Assembly: GCF_030347965.1 (NCBI RefSeq)
Contig: NZ_JAQIBD010000004.1
Coordinates: 23,950-87,949, forward strand
From: Sulfurovum zhangzhouensis
Lineage (GTDB): Bacteria > Campylobacterota > Campylobacteria > Campylobacterales > Sulfurovaceae
DNA: 64,000 bases
Direction of reading: 5' to 3'
Below, in pieces: positions 26,177 through 34,479 of the stretch; the stretch's first letter is position 1, and the number at the start of each line of letters is the position of its first letter. The position numbers and the translations under genes were made by a program. Below the pieces are notes generated by a model. That model was not told the origin of the DNA and did no database searches. It saw only the letters and a program-made list of their open reading frames with translations.

Positions 26177-27232
26177 ATGTACCGCTCTTTGATCATACTC
26201 ATCATGTTCACACTCACATTTTCAATGCAAGCTGAAGAGCTGAAACAAACACCAGAGAAAACCAGCGAAAAACCTCGCGAACAGATACAACCTACGGTCA
26301 GTCAACTTTTCAACGTAACTACTGTCAAAGTCAAAAAAGGGTCTATTGCCCCTAAAAAGACCTATTACGGCTATGTAGTTGCCGATGATGCATTGATGAC
26401 AGATATCGTAGCTTGGTATTCAGGATTTGTTGAAATGTTGTATACCAATCAAAGGTATCAACGGGTCAACAAGGGAGAAGCCCTTGCAAAAGTATACGCA
26501 CCTGAGGTTTACAAAGCAAAGCAGGACTATCTCAACTCTTTAAGGTTCGGGGATAAACATCCATCTCCCGAGATGATAAAAAGTGCGAGAGACAAACTGG
26601 AACTTCTGGGAGTCGATCCTAAAGAGATAGTATCGATCGAACAAACCAGAAGAGTAGATACAATGACAACCATATATGCTCCCGTGAGCGGATGGATCGT
26701 AGAGAAACACATCAATAACGGTTCTGCATTCAAAACCATGAACACGCTCTTCACCATTGTCGACCTGGAACATGTCTGGGTTGAGATGAAACTGTACCAG
26801 GATGATCTAGAGAACCTTAAAGAGCTGAACCACTTCACTATAAAGATCAAGGGGATCAACAACACCTTTCAAGCCAAGAAGTCTCTGCTCTATCCTATGA
26901 TAAACCCTAAAGAAAGCACTGCCACCTTGCGTTTAACACTTCAAAATCCCAATGATATTTTAATGCCGGGAATGTATGCGACCATCAGTGCAGCGGCATC
27001 ACAAAGTACACAGCTTCTCATTCCCCGCACTGCAGCAATAAGAAAAAACGGCAGTTGGTATGCATTTTTGGCCACAGAGTTTAAAGGGGAGTATGAGCCT
27101 GTCAAGATCGAGCTTAAACCGCTTGATGACCAATACTTTATTGTGACACAAGGTTTAGATGAGGGAGAGAGTATTGTAAATAATGCGCTATTTATGATGG
27201 ATTCAGATGCCCAGATCAATAGTTTATATTAG
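26177..27232 (+). CDS. RND efflux periplasmic adaptor (CusB-like)
   Basis: A signal peptide (residues 1-21) leads a 330-residue membrane-fusion protein. The barrel-sandwich half reads YGYVVADDALMTDIVAWYSG with GFVEMLYTNQRYQRVNKGEA. The hairpin AKVYAPEVYKAKQDYLNSLR and the return strand TTIYAPVSGWIVEKHINNGS are CusB/CzcB-type. The late VLIPRTAAIRKNGSWYAFLA-like segment is the membrane-proximal domain. It links the TolC duct and the CusA-like pump and lies in the same operon. A His/Met-rich N-terminal metal site is not obvious. Confidence 0.87.
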   Translation: MYRSLIILIMFTLTFSMQAEELKQTPEKTSEKPREQIQPTVSQLFNVTTVKVKKGSIAPKKTYYGYVVADDALMTDIVAWYSGFVEMLYTNQRYQRVNKGEALAKVYAPEVYKAKQDYLNSLRFGDKHPSPEMIKSARDKLELLGVDPKEIVSIEQTRRVDTMTTIYAPVSGWIVEKHINNGSAFKTMNTLFTIVDLEHVWVEMKLYQDDLENLKELNHFTIKIKGINNTFQAKKSLLYPMINPKESTATLRLTLQNPNDILMPGMYATISAAASQSTQLLIPRTAAIRKNGSWYAFLATEFKGEYEPVKIELKPLDDQYFIVTQGLDEGESIVNNALFMMDSDAQINSLY

Positions 27233-27241
27233 GACGAAGTA

Positions 27242-30200
27242 ATGATTGAGAAATTGATAGCAGCCAGTGTCAAGAACCGTTTTTTGATTCTCATGGCGGT
27301 ACTTTTTATGATCATAGGATCCGTCTGGTCTATGAAGCATACACCTCTGGATGCCCTCCCGGACCTTTCACCACCGCAGGTGATCGTGAAGGTAAATTGG
27401 AAAGGACAAAGCCCGGAAATCATCGAGGATCAAGGAACTTATCCTTTGGTTTCACAATTCCTTGCTATTTCAGATATCAAGACAGTACGCGGATTCTCTA
27501 CTTATGAGAATGCTCTGATCTATATAATTTTTAAAGAAGGAACTGACCTCTATTGGGCCCGTTCCAGAGTACTTGAACAGCTTGCCTCAGTGCAGAGCAA
27601 ACTGCCCGACACTATGGAAGTTTCACTGGGACCGGACGCATCGGGGGTTGGATGGGCCTTTGAGTATGCACTGACCTCCAAAACCAAAACACTTGAAGAG
27701 TTACGTACGCTGCAGGACTACTATTATAAATACGGGCTGATGGGTGTTGATGGCGTAAGTGAAGTTGCGTCAATCGGCGGCTTTGTCCCAACGTACCAGG
27801 TAACGGTCAACAATGATGCACTGGCTCAGTATAGTCTCTCCATCAAAGATATCGCACGTACCCTAAAAGAGAATAACAACGATACAGGCGGCCGAATCGT
27901 GATACACAACGGTTATGAATGGATGGTACAGGCAAAGGGATATCTCAAAGATCTTGAAGAGATACGTAACCTTGTTATCACTACAAAAGGGGGAGTGCCT
28001 CTTACATTGGGGGATGTTGGACGTGTTGAGAAAGTGCCGATGGCAAGACGCGGGTTGGCAGATCTCAATGGTGAAGGAGAGGTCGTTGGAGGGATCGTCA
28101 TGGTACGCTACGGTGAGGATGTTTACAGTGCCCTGGAACGCATCAAACAAAAGATGCAAGAGCTTAAAGTTGAGGGGGTGAATGTCGTCACGACTTATGA
28201 CCGGTCCGAGCTGATCGGCAAAGCAGTGGATACGTTAAAAAGTACGCTGATTGAAGAGAGTATCATCGTAGTAGTGATCATCGGGCTGTTTTTAATGCAT
28301 CTTCGCTCTTCTCTCATCACTCTGATCATCCTGCCTCTCACCATCGGTATGACCTTTTTACTGATGAAACTCTTTGGGATAGGATCGAACATTATGAGTC
28401 TTGGAGGGATCGCCATTGCTATCGGTGCAATGGTAGATGCTTCGATAGTCATGATTGAAAATGCCCATAAAGCGATACTCAAACGTCAAGAAGAACTGGG
28501 AAGCAAGCTTAGCCACCAGGAACGTATCGCTACGATCGTGAAGGCTGCACAGGTAGTAGGTAGACCGATCTTCTTTGCACTGGCACTGGTCGTAGTATCA
28601 TTTTTACCTATCTTTGCACTCTCAGGTCAGGAGGGACTGCTTTTTACTCCGCTGGCCTATACTAAGACCTTCGCGATGACTGCGGGGGCATTGTTGTCAG
28701 TGACACTTGTTCCTGTGCTGATGATCTATATGGTCAGGGGAAAGATTATACCCGAATCCAAAAATCCTCTGAACCGTTTTTTTATCTGGCTCTATACCCC
28801 GATATTGACCTATGGACTCAAGTTCAAATACATCATCATTGCAGTTGCAACTCTATTGATATTCTTTACATTCTTGCTTTATCAAAAGCTGAATTGGGAG
28901 TTTATGCCGATGCTTGATGAACAGAGTGTGATGTATATGCCTGTCACACCTTACGGTATCTCTGTGGATCAAAGCAAAGCGCTGACACAAAAAACAGACC
29001 GGATACTCAAAAGCTTTCCGGAGGTTGAAACTGTTTTTGGTAAAGGGGGAAGAGCTGATACGGCAACCGACCCGGCACCGTTAGGAATGATAGAGACCAT
29101 CATCACTTTCAAACCGAAAAATGAATGGAGAGAGGGGATGACAACCGAAAAATTGATAGCACAGATGGATGCAGCACTTCAGGTTCCGGGTCTTATCAAT
29201 TCATGGACCTATCCTATCAGGGGACGTATCGATATGCTGCTTTCGGGTATCCGTACACCACTGGGGATCAAACTTTACGGTAAGGATGACAAAGGGCTTC
29301 AAGAGATTTCCAAGCAGATCGAAACAACGCTTCGTTCGCTTAACAGTACACAGTCAGTGATCGCTGACCAAGCAAGTGCAGGATATTTCATTGATATTAA
29401 GATCAATACCGAAGCACTTAAACGCTATGACATTGACAAATCATTGATCCTGGAATATGTCTCTACTGCGATCGGAGGAAAACAGATCACTACCATGTAT
29501 AAAGATCTGGAACGTTATCCTGTTGCACTACGGTTTGAAGAGGATGAAAGACGTAACCTTGATGAGATACGAAATATTCAGATCAAAACACCATTGGGAT
29601 TTGTACCGTTGAGGACCTTTGTCGATGTAGGATACCGTGAAAGCGCATCAGTCATCAAAAGTGAGATGGCAACACCCGTTACCTTCATCTCTATCACGCC
29701 AAAGATCGGTATGAGTGCTGTTACTTATAAAGAAGAAGCGATCAAAGCACTGGAAAAGATAAAATTGCCAGATGGATACTATATCCAATGGGCAGGGCAG
29801 TCTGAATACCTTGAGTCTGCCATGCAAAAAATCATATGGATCGTTCCCCTTGTATTGCTGCTGATCTTAGTTCTAATCTATTTTGCATTGCGTGCGCTGA
29901 TACCATCCCTGATCGTATTTTTTACATTACCGTTTGCTCTTCTTGGCGGACTTATCTATATCGATATGTTGCAGTTTAATATGAGTATAGCAGTGATCGT
30001 AGGTTTCCTTGCTCTTTTGGGTGTAGCAGCAGAAACAGCCATCGTAATGATCGTTTATCTTAAAGAGAGTGTTGAACAGATGCGTTTAAAAGTGGGAGAC
30101 CGCTTTGACCTGAAGTATTTGAATGATGCCATCTATGAAGGTGCGGTACAAAGGGTCAGACCAAAACTGATGACCGTATTTGCGATACTGGCAGGTCTGC

Positions 30201-30364
30201 TCCCTATCATGTATACACATGGTGTCGGCTCCGAAGTAATGCAGCGTATCGCAGCACCGATGATAGGAGGAATGATCAGTTCTGCCCTACTCAGTCTTCT
30301 ACTGATACCGATCTTTTATGAGATATACGAGAAGATACAACTAAAGAAAACAAAAAAGGAATGA
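27242..30364 (+). CDS. Heavy-metal efflux RND pump, CusA/CzcA family
   Basis: The 1040 residues show the HME-RND layout with twelve membrane segments. The N-terminus MIEKLIAASVKNRFLI and the DALPDLSPPQVIVKVNWKGQ segment are CusA-like. The relay motif reads GGIAIAIGAMVDASIVMIEN (~residues 388-407), the CusA form (monovalent Cu/Ag) rather than the CzcA form. Several methionines line the periplasmic parts, e.g. LNWEFMPMLDEQSVMYMPV. It should export Cu(I) or Ag(I) from periplasm or cytoplasm through the co-encoded adaptor and duct. The stop overlaps the following lipoprotein reading frame. Confidence 0.9.
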   Translation: MIEKLIAASVKNRFLILMAVLFMIIGSVWSMKHTPLDALPDLSPPQVIVKVNWKGQSPEIIEDQGTYPLVSQFLAISDIKTVRGFSTYENALIYIIFKEGTDLYWARSRVLEQLASVQSKLPDTMEVSLGPDASGVGWAFEYALTSKTKTLEELRTLQDYYYKYGLMGVDGVSEVASIGGFVPTYQVTVNNDALAQYSLSIKDIARTLKENNNDTGGRIVIHNGYEWMVQAKGYLKDLEEIRNLVITTKGGVPLTLGDVGRVEKVPMARRGLADLNGEGEVVGGIVMVRYGEDVYSALERIKQKMQELKVEGVNVVTTYDRSELIGKAVDTLKSTLIEESIIVVVIIGLFLMHLRSSLITLIILPLTIGMTFLLMKLFGIGSNIMSLGGIAIAIGAMVDASIVMIENAHKAILKRQEELGSKLSHQERIATIVKAAQVVGRPIFFALALVVVSFLPIFALSGQEGLLFTPLAYTKTFAMTAGALLSVTLVPVLMIYMVRGKIIPESKNPLNRFFIWLYTPILTYGLKFKYIIIAVATLLIFFTFLLYQKLNWEFMPMLDEQSVMYMPVTPYGISVDQSKALTQKTDRILKSFPEVETVFGKGGRADTATDPAPLGMIETIITFKPKNEWREGMTTEKLIAQMDAALQVPGLINSWTYPIRGRIDMLLSGIRTPLGIKLYGKDDKGLQEISKQIETTLRSLNSTQSVIADQASAGYFIDIKINTEALKRYDIDKSLILEYVSTAIGGKQITTMYKDLERYPVALRFEEDERRNLDEIRNIQIKTPLGFVPLRTFVDVGYRESASVIKSEMATPVTFISITPKIGMSAVTYKEEAIKALEKIKLPDGYYIQWAGQSEYLESAMQKIIWIVPLVLLLILVLIYFALRALIPSLIVFFTLPFALLGGLIYIDMLQFNMSIAVIVGFLALLGVAAETAIVMIVYLKESVEQMRLKVGDRFDLKYLNDAIYEGAVQRVRPKLMTVFAILAGLLPIMYTHGVGSEVMQRIAAPMIGGMISSALLSLLLIPIFYEIYEKIQLKKTKKE

Positions 30365-30366
30365 TG

Positions 30367-30741
30367 ATGAACCAAAGAACTGTATCGGTTCTAACACTGT
30401 TTGTATGTATCCTTCTATCAGGATGCAGCGATAAAGATAAGACAAAATCACTTAGCGAAAATGCTATGCAATGCGGACCGGGGAAATGTTCAGCAAGTAT
30501 GATAGACGGTTCTACAGTACTGGTCAAAAAGAAAACGAATATTTTAGATCAATTAAAAGAAGATGACCCACGGAGAGCATGTGTAGTAGATGCAGAAACC
30601 ACTAAAGAAGTTTATAATTGTGTGAGAGATGAAGCAACCGCAAGATTAAGTCTAGAAATGACGACAGCAGAGAAAGCTGTATCCAAAAATGAAACTTCTG
30701 AAATGAAATGTGCACCGGGAAAATGTAGTGCAGGGAAATAG
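30367..30741 (+). CDS. Cysteine lipoprotein with two CxPGKC motifs, last gene of the metal-efflux operon
   Basis: Three ATGs occur in a row (30361, 30364, 30367). The third is best spaced from AAAAAAGGA. It starts a lipoprotein signal MNQRTVSVLTLFVCILLSGC. The mature ~105 residues hold CGPGKCSAS near the beginning and CAPGKCSAGK at the very end, with two more cysteines between (ACVV and YNCVRD). The twin CxPGKC modules look like soft-metal ligands, and the position after a CusA-type pump argues for periplasmic copper binding or delivery. Similar GKC motifs recur in two small exported proteins at 36792 and 37473. No family name is known to me. Confidence 0.7.
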   Translation: MNQRTVSVLTLFVCILLSGCSDKDKTKSLSENAMQCGPGKCSASMIDGSTVLVKKKTNILDQLKEDDPRRACVVDAETTKEVYNCVRDEATARLSLEMTTAEKAVSKNETSEMKCAPGKCSAGK

Positions 30742-30847
30742 ATATAGGTTCATGATAATAAGATGTAAGAAAAATAAAAAATGATAACTTCTAAATTTGT
30801 TTTGAGTTTCAATTTATTGGTATTTATAAAGGATTAGTAAGTTTAAG

Positions 30848-30935
30848 TGGCCGGGAGAGGGGGATTCGAACCCCCGGAGGTGTTACCCTCACCGGTTTTC
30901 AAGACCGGCACATTCGACCACTCTGACATCTCCCG
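30848..30935 (-). tRNA. tRNA-Ser (anticodon TGA)
   Basis: On the minus strand CGGGAGA pairs with TCTCCCG, with G73 and an encoded CCA (30848-30850). The anticodon stem-loop ACCGG-side CTTGAAA gives TGA, and a long variable arm (GGTGAGGGTAACACCTCC region) confirms class II serine. It is the last of four tRNA genes in one minus-strand cluster. Confidence 0.95.
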
Positions 30936-31019
30936 ACTGTGTTAAGAAGAACAGAATTTTACCCCAAAAAGATAAAATTTAGTTTAATAAAGTTTTTTTC
31001 ATCTAATTTTGATGAAAAA

Positions 31020-31093
31020 TGGAGGCGCCACCCAGATTCGAACTGGGGATAGAAGCTTTGCAGGCTCCGGCCTTACCACTTGGCGATGGCGCC
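31020..31093 (-). tRNA. tRNA-Cys (anticodon GCA)
   Basis: GGCGCCA pairs with TGGCGCC. The discriminator is U73, the cysteine identity base, followed by encoded CCA. The anticodon loop CTGCAAA gives GCA. The short variable loop and the GTTCGAATC T-arm are normal. It is third in the cluster. Confidence 0.95.
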
Positions 31094-31113
31094 ATTTTTC
31101 TTAAATGTTTTAG

Positions 31114-31201
31114 TGGTGCCCGGGGCCGGACTCGAACCGGCACGGTCGCAATGACCGGGGGATTTTAAGTCCCCTGTGTCTACCGATTTCACCACCCGGG
31201 C
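31114..31201 (-). tRNA. tRNA-Leu (anticodon TAA)
   Basis: GCCCGGG pairs with CCCGGGC, with A73 (leucine identity) and encoded CCA. The anticodon loop CTTAAAA gives TAA. A long variable arm (CCGGTCATTGCGACCG) marks class II. It is second in the cluster. Confidence 0.95.
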
Positions 31202-31233
31202 CTAATCGAACACCAATTTACATTCAATATTTA

Positions 31234-31308
31234 TGGAGCGGGCGAACGGATTCGAACCGTCGACCCTAACCTTGGCAAGGTTATGCTCTACCCCTGAGCT
31301 ACGCCCGC
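31234..31308 (-). tRNA. tRNA-Gly (anticodon GCC)
   Basis: GCGGGCG pairs with CGCCCGC, with U73 and encoded CCA. The anticodon loop TTGCCAA gives GCC. It is the first gene of the minus-strand Gly-Leu-Cys-Ser cluster, which is spaced by about 20 to 85 bp and is probably processed from one transcript. Confidence 0.95.
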
Positions 31309-31451
31309 ACTCCAAACAAATTTTCGAGATTATCCCAAAAATGGAGTGAGATTATAGCCTAAAACTTTTTTAATGTAAATAAAAAGTGGACAATTTTTTT
31401 AAAAAAATAATCTTTACCATGAGTTTTTGCATTTTTTGAGATGCAAAGTGC

Positions 31452-31550
31452 TATAATCGCCTAAAATAAAATCAATTCCTTACACTAATGGTTCTAAGCC
31501 ATACGGCGGAGCTCTAGTAGAAGGAAGGCTTGGCAAGACATACTTGTCAA
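31452..31550 (+). promoter_or_regulatory. ilvD promoter and leader with a mini-ORF and hairpin
   Basis: TATAAT at 31452-31457 starts a leader of about 100 nt. It contains a nine-codon frame MVLSHTAEL from ATG 31488 to TAG 31515-31517. Next comes an eight-base-pair hairpin TTGGCAAG-ACATA-CTTGTCAA (31530-31550), directly before the AAGGAG site of ilvD. AAGCC (31496-31500) could alternatively pair with GGCTT (31527-31531), which overlaps the first arm of the hairpin. Control of initiation is possible, but the mini-ORF has no good ribosome site. Confidence 0.4.
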
Positions 31551-31564
31551 TAAGGAGAATATCA

Positions 31565-33256
31565 ATGATGAGAAGTGACGAAATAAAACTTGGATTCAGC
31601 AGAGCACCACACAGAAGCTTGCTTCGTGCAACAGGTGTAAAAGAAGAAGACTTCGATAAACCGTTCATCGGGGTTGCCAACTCATTTATCGAAATCATTC
31701 CGGGACACTTTTTCCTCAACAAAGTAGCTGAAGTGATCAAAGAAGAGATCCGTGCGAACGGATGTGTACCATTTGAATTTAACACCATCGGCGTAGATGA
31801 TGGTATAGCAATGGGGCATGATGGTATGCTCTACTCTCTTCCAAGCCGTGAAATCATCGCTAACTCGGTTGAAACGGTGATGAATGCACACAAACTAGAT
31901 GCAATGATCGCCATCCCTAACTGTGATAAGATCGTACCGGGGATGATCATGGGCGCACTTCGTGTGAATGTTCCAACTGTATTTGTTTCAGGTGGACCGA
32001 TGCAAAAAGGTCATACCAAAGATGGTAAACCTATCGACCTTGCTTCTGCTTTTGAAGCTGTAGGTAAACACGAGACCGGAGAGATCTCAGACGAGGAACT
32101 TTACGATATCGAGTGTAATGCCTGCCCAAGCGGAGGAAGCTGTTCAGGGATGTTTACGGCAAACTCTATGAATACACTTATGGAAGCAATGGGTATTGCT
32201 CTACCGGGTAACGGTACGATCCTTGCACTCACACCTGAAAGAACAGAGCTTTACAAAAAAGCTGCTCGCCGTATCTGTCAGATCGCTAAGATGGAACAAG
32301 CAGAGCGTGAAAAGTTTAAGATCAGAAATATCTTGAATGAAAATGCCGTACGCAATGCATTTGCTGTAGATATGGCTATGGGAGGAAGTTCAAACACTGT
32401 ACTTCATATGCTGGCAATCGCAAAAGAAGCAGAAGTAGACTTCAACCTTGAAGATATCAACACGATCTCTAAAAGAGTTTCACATATCGCCAAGATCTCT
32501 CCGTCACTCTCAACAGTACACATGGAAGATATTAATAAGGCCGGTGGTGTAAATGCGGTAATGCACGAGATGAAAAAGCGTGGAGATGACATTCTGGCTG
32601 ACAACCTTTGTATCGGAGGAGAGACACTTTATGAGAAGATCCAGGATGCTAAGATCCTAGATACCAACATCATCCACACGATCGATAATCCTTACTCAGC
32701 GGTTGGTGGTCTTGCCATCCTGTATGGTAACCTTGCAGAGCAAGGTGCCGTGATCAAAACTGCAGGGATTACAGGAGATAGAGTATTCACCGGGACAGCA
32801 GTATGTTTCAACTCTCAGGATGAAGCGATCAAAGGGATCATCAACGGTAAGGTAAAAGCCGGAAATGTTGTCGTTATCCGTTATGAAGGACCAAAAGGCG
32901 GACCAGGTATGCAAGAGATGCTCAGCCCTACCAGCCTTATCATGGGTATGGGACTCGGTGACAAAGTTGCACTGATCACTGACGGTAGATTCTCTGGAGC
33001 AACCAGAGGGGCAAGTATCGGTCACGTGAGCCCTGAAGCGGCTGAAGGCGGGCTGATTGGTCTGCTTGAAGACGGTGATGAGATCTTCATTGATGTAGAC
33101 AACTATATCCTTGAGGCAAAACTCACTTTTGAAGAGATCGCAGAGAGAAGAGATAGGTTTAAACCGATCGTTAAACCGCTTACCAGCAAATGGCTCAAGC
33201 AATATAGAGCACTCGTTACCAATGCAAGTTCAGGTGCTGTTTTAGAAGCTGAGTAA
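31565..33256 (+). CDS. ilvD: Dihydroxy-acid dehydratase
   Basis: IlvD removes water from 2,3-dihydroxy acids in valine, isoleucine and pantothenate synthesis and needs an Fe-S cluster. The start [20 protein letters not shown] is the family N-terminus; ATG 31565 is seven bases past AAGGAG. Cluster cysteines are visible in [13 protein letters not shown] and [18 protein letters not shown]. The C-terminal [18 protein letters not shown] and [20 protein letters not shown] complete it. At 563 residues it is full length. Such Fe-S dehydratases are classic copper-poisoning targets, of interest beside the upstream efflux operon. Confidence 0.98.
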   Translation: MMRSDEIKLGFSRAPHRSLLRATGVKEEDFDKPFIGVANSFIEIIPGHFFLNKVAEVIKEEIRANGCVPFEFNTIGVDDGIAMGHDGMLYSLPSREIIANSVETVMNAHKLDAMIAIPNCDKIVPGMIMGALRVNVPTVFVSGGPMQKGHTKDGKPIDLASAFEAVGKHETGEISDEELYDIECNACPSGGSCSGMFTANSMNTLMEAMGIALPGNGTILALTPERTELYKKAARRICQIAKMEQAEREKFKIRNILNENAVRNAFAVDMAMGGSSNTVLHMLAIAKEAEVDFNLEDINTISKRVSHIAKISPSLSTVHMEDINKAGGVNAVMHEMKKRGDDILADNLCIGGETLYEKIQDAKILDTNIIHTIDNPYSAVGGLAILYGNLAEQGAVIKTAGITGDRVFTGTAVCFNSQDEAIKGIINGKVKAGNVVVIRYEGPKGGPGMQEMLSPTSLIMGMGLGDKVALITDGRFSGATRGASIGHVSPEAAEGGLIGLLEDGDEIFIDVDNYILEAKLTFEEIAERRDRFKPIVKPLTSKWLKQYRALVTNASSGAVLEAE

Positions 33257-33273
33257 ATTTACATTTTGACTTT

Positions 33274-33301
33274 AATGTCAGGGGTATATTCCCTTGACAT
33301 T
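33274..33301. terminator. Hairpin after ilvD
   Basis: AATGTCA-GGG (33274-33283) pairs with CCC-T-TGACATT (33291-33301), around a seven- to eight-base loop, 18 bases past the ilvD stop. No long T run follows, so it may be a factor-dependent or bidirectional terminator. Confidence 0.55.
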
Positions 33302-33444
33302 TACATCATCCCTCATACTTTCCCCCCCTCTAATACCTAAGCAGAACAAACAAACACCAAGGACAAAGGTCCTAAGAATTACAAGATGTAAACTTTTTAC
33401 ATGAAATAAGTAAGATGATTAAAAAGAGTAGAAGTTAAAAGACA

Positions 33445-33464
33445 GAAGCCACACAAAGGGCTTC
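33445..33464 (-). terminator. Hairpin after the LysM/NlpC gene
   Basis: GAAGCC (33445-33450) pairs with GGCTTC (33459-33464), ten bases past the stop of the 33475 gene on its own strand. The tail on the minus strand is only moderately T-rich. Confidence 0.45.
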
Positions 33465-33474
33465 CAGGGAAAGA

Positions 33475-34380
33475 TTATTCGGGTCTTCTTGCACCCATAT
33501 AGCGTTGAGAATAAAATGTTTTATCAAGACTTGTGATCACTACTTTTTTCTTTGCTGAAGACGCATGGATAAACTTGTTGTCTCCTACATAGATACCTAC
33601 ATGGTTAACATATCCTTTACGTCCTCTGGAAGTATCAAAAAAGATAAGATCACCTTTTTGCAGATCTGCTCTTTTGATAAATTTACCATACTTAGATTGC
33701 ATAATAGAGGTTCTTGGGATATCAACCCCATTCTTTTTATAACAGTACTTTGTAAACCCTGAACAATCAAAGGTCCCTTTGTTTCCAGTAGCTCCCCATA
33801 CATATCGGTTACCCAATTTAGTTTTAGCAACCTTTACAACATCGTCATTTGCGTCCTCTCCAAAGAAAATGTCTCCCAAATTAAAGACATCTTTTTTAGA
33901 GGGTTCTTGTTTCATATAGGTTGACTTCGGCAAACTTGCGAGCGTCTGTGCTAGTTTTCTTTCGCTTTTTGGAGTCGGAGTTGTATTCGTTGCAACTTTT
34001 ACTGATTGTAGTGCAGGTACTTTAAGCGTCTGACCCGCTTTCAGTGTATTATCTTTAAGACCATTGAGTGATTTAAGTGTTGTCACATCCGTCTGATGAT
34101 TTTTAGCGATAGTGTAGAGGGCATCACCGCTTTTAACTTTATATGTCGCTGTCGCTACAGCTTTTTGCGTACCCGGAACTTTTAATACTTTTCCGATCTT
34201 AAGTGTGTCACCCTTGTTAAGGCCATTGAGTTTACAGAGTTCTGTGACCGTAGTATGATTCGCTTTTGCGATAGAGTATAGATTTTCACCTTTTTTTATC
34301 TTATGCGTTTCAGCCGATGCATAAGTTGTAGCCAGGGAAGCCACTGCAAGTGAGATTAAAAATGTATGCAGTCTTTTCAA
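33475..34380 (-). CDS. LysM-LysM-NlpC/P60 cell-wall endopeptidase
   Basis: A signal peptide (residues 1-23, ending in TYASA) is followed by two LysM repeats, THKIKKGENLYSIAKANHTT (~25-68) and TYKVKSGDALYTIAKNHQTD (~79-122). A linker leads to an NlpC/P60 domain (~180-300). The catalytic Cys lies in GTFDCSGFTKYCY and the His in YVNHVGIYVGDNKF, with a third polar residue after HASSA. It should cut peptide crosslinks (D-Glu to diamino acid) in peptidoglycan, with LysM for anchoring. It is full length at 301 residues, convergent to ilvD. Confidence 0.93.
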   Translation of the reverse strand: MKRLHTFLISLAVASLATTYASAETHKIKKGENLYSIAKANHTTVTELCKLNGLNKGDTLKIGKVLKVPGTQKAVATATYKVKSGDALYTIAKNHQTDVTTLKSLNGLKDNTLKAGQTLKVPALQSVKVATNTTPTPKSERKLAQTLASLPKSTYMKQEPSKKDVFNLGDIFFGEDANDDVVKVAKTKLGNRYVWGATGNKGTFDCSGFTKYCYKKNGVDIPRTSIMQSKYGKFIKRADLQKGDLIFFDTSRGRKGYVNHVGIYVGDNKFIHASSAKKKVVITSLDKTFYSQRYMGARRPE

Positions 34381-34479
34381 GTGTATTCCTTTCGCGTAAA
34401 ATATGGTTTTTCCCCTTCCCTATATTTTTAAATATACAGTATGATACCAAGCTAGAGTTAATAAAAAATAAACCCAACT

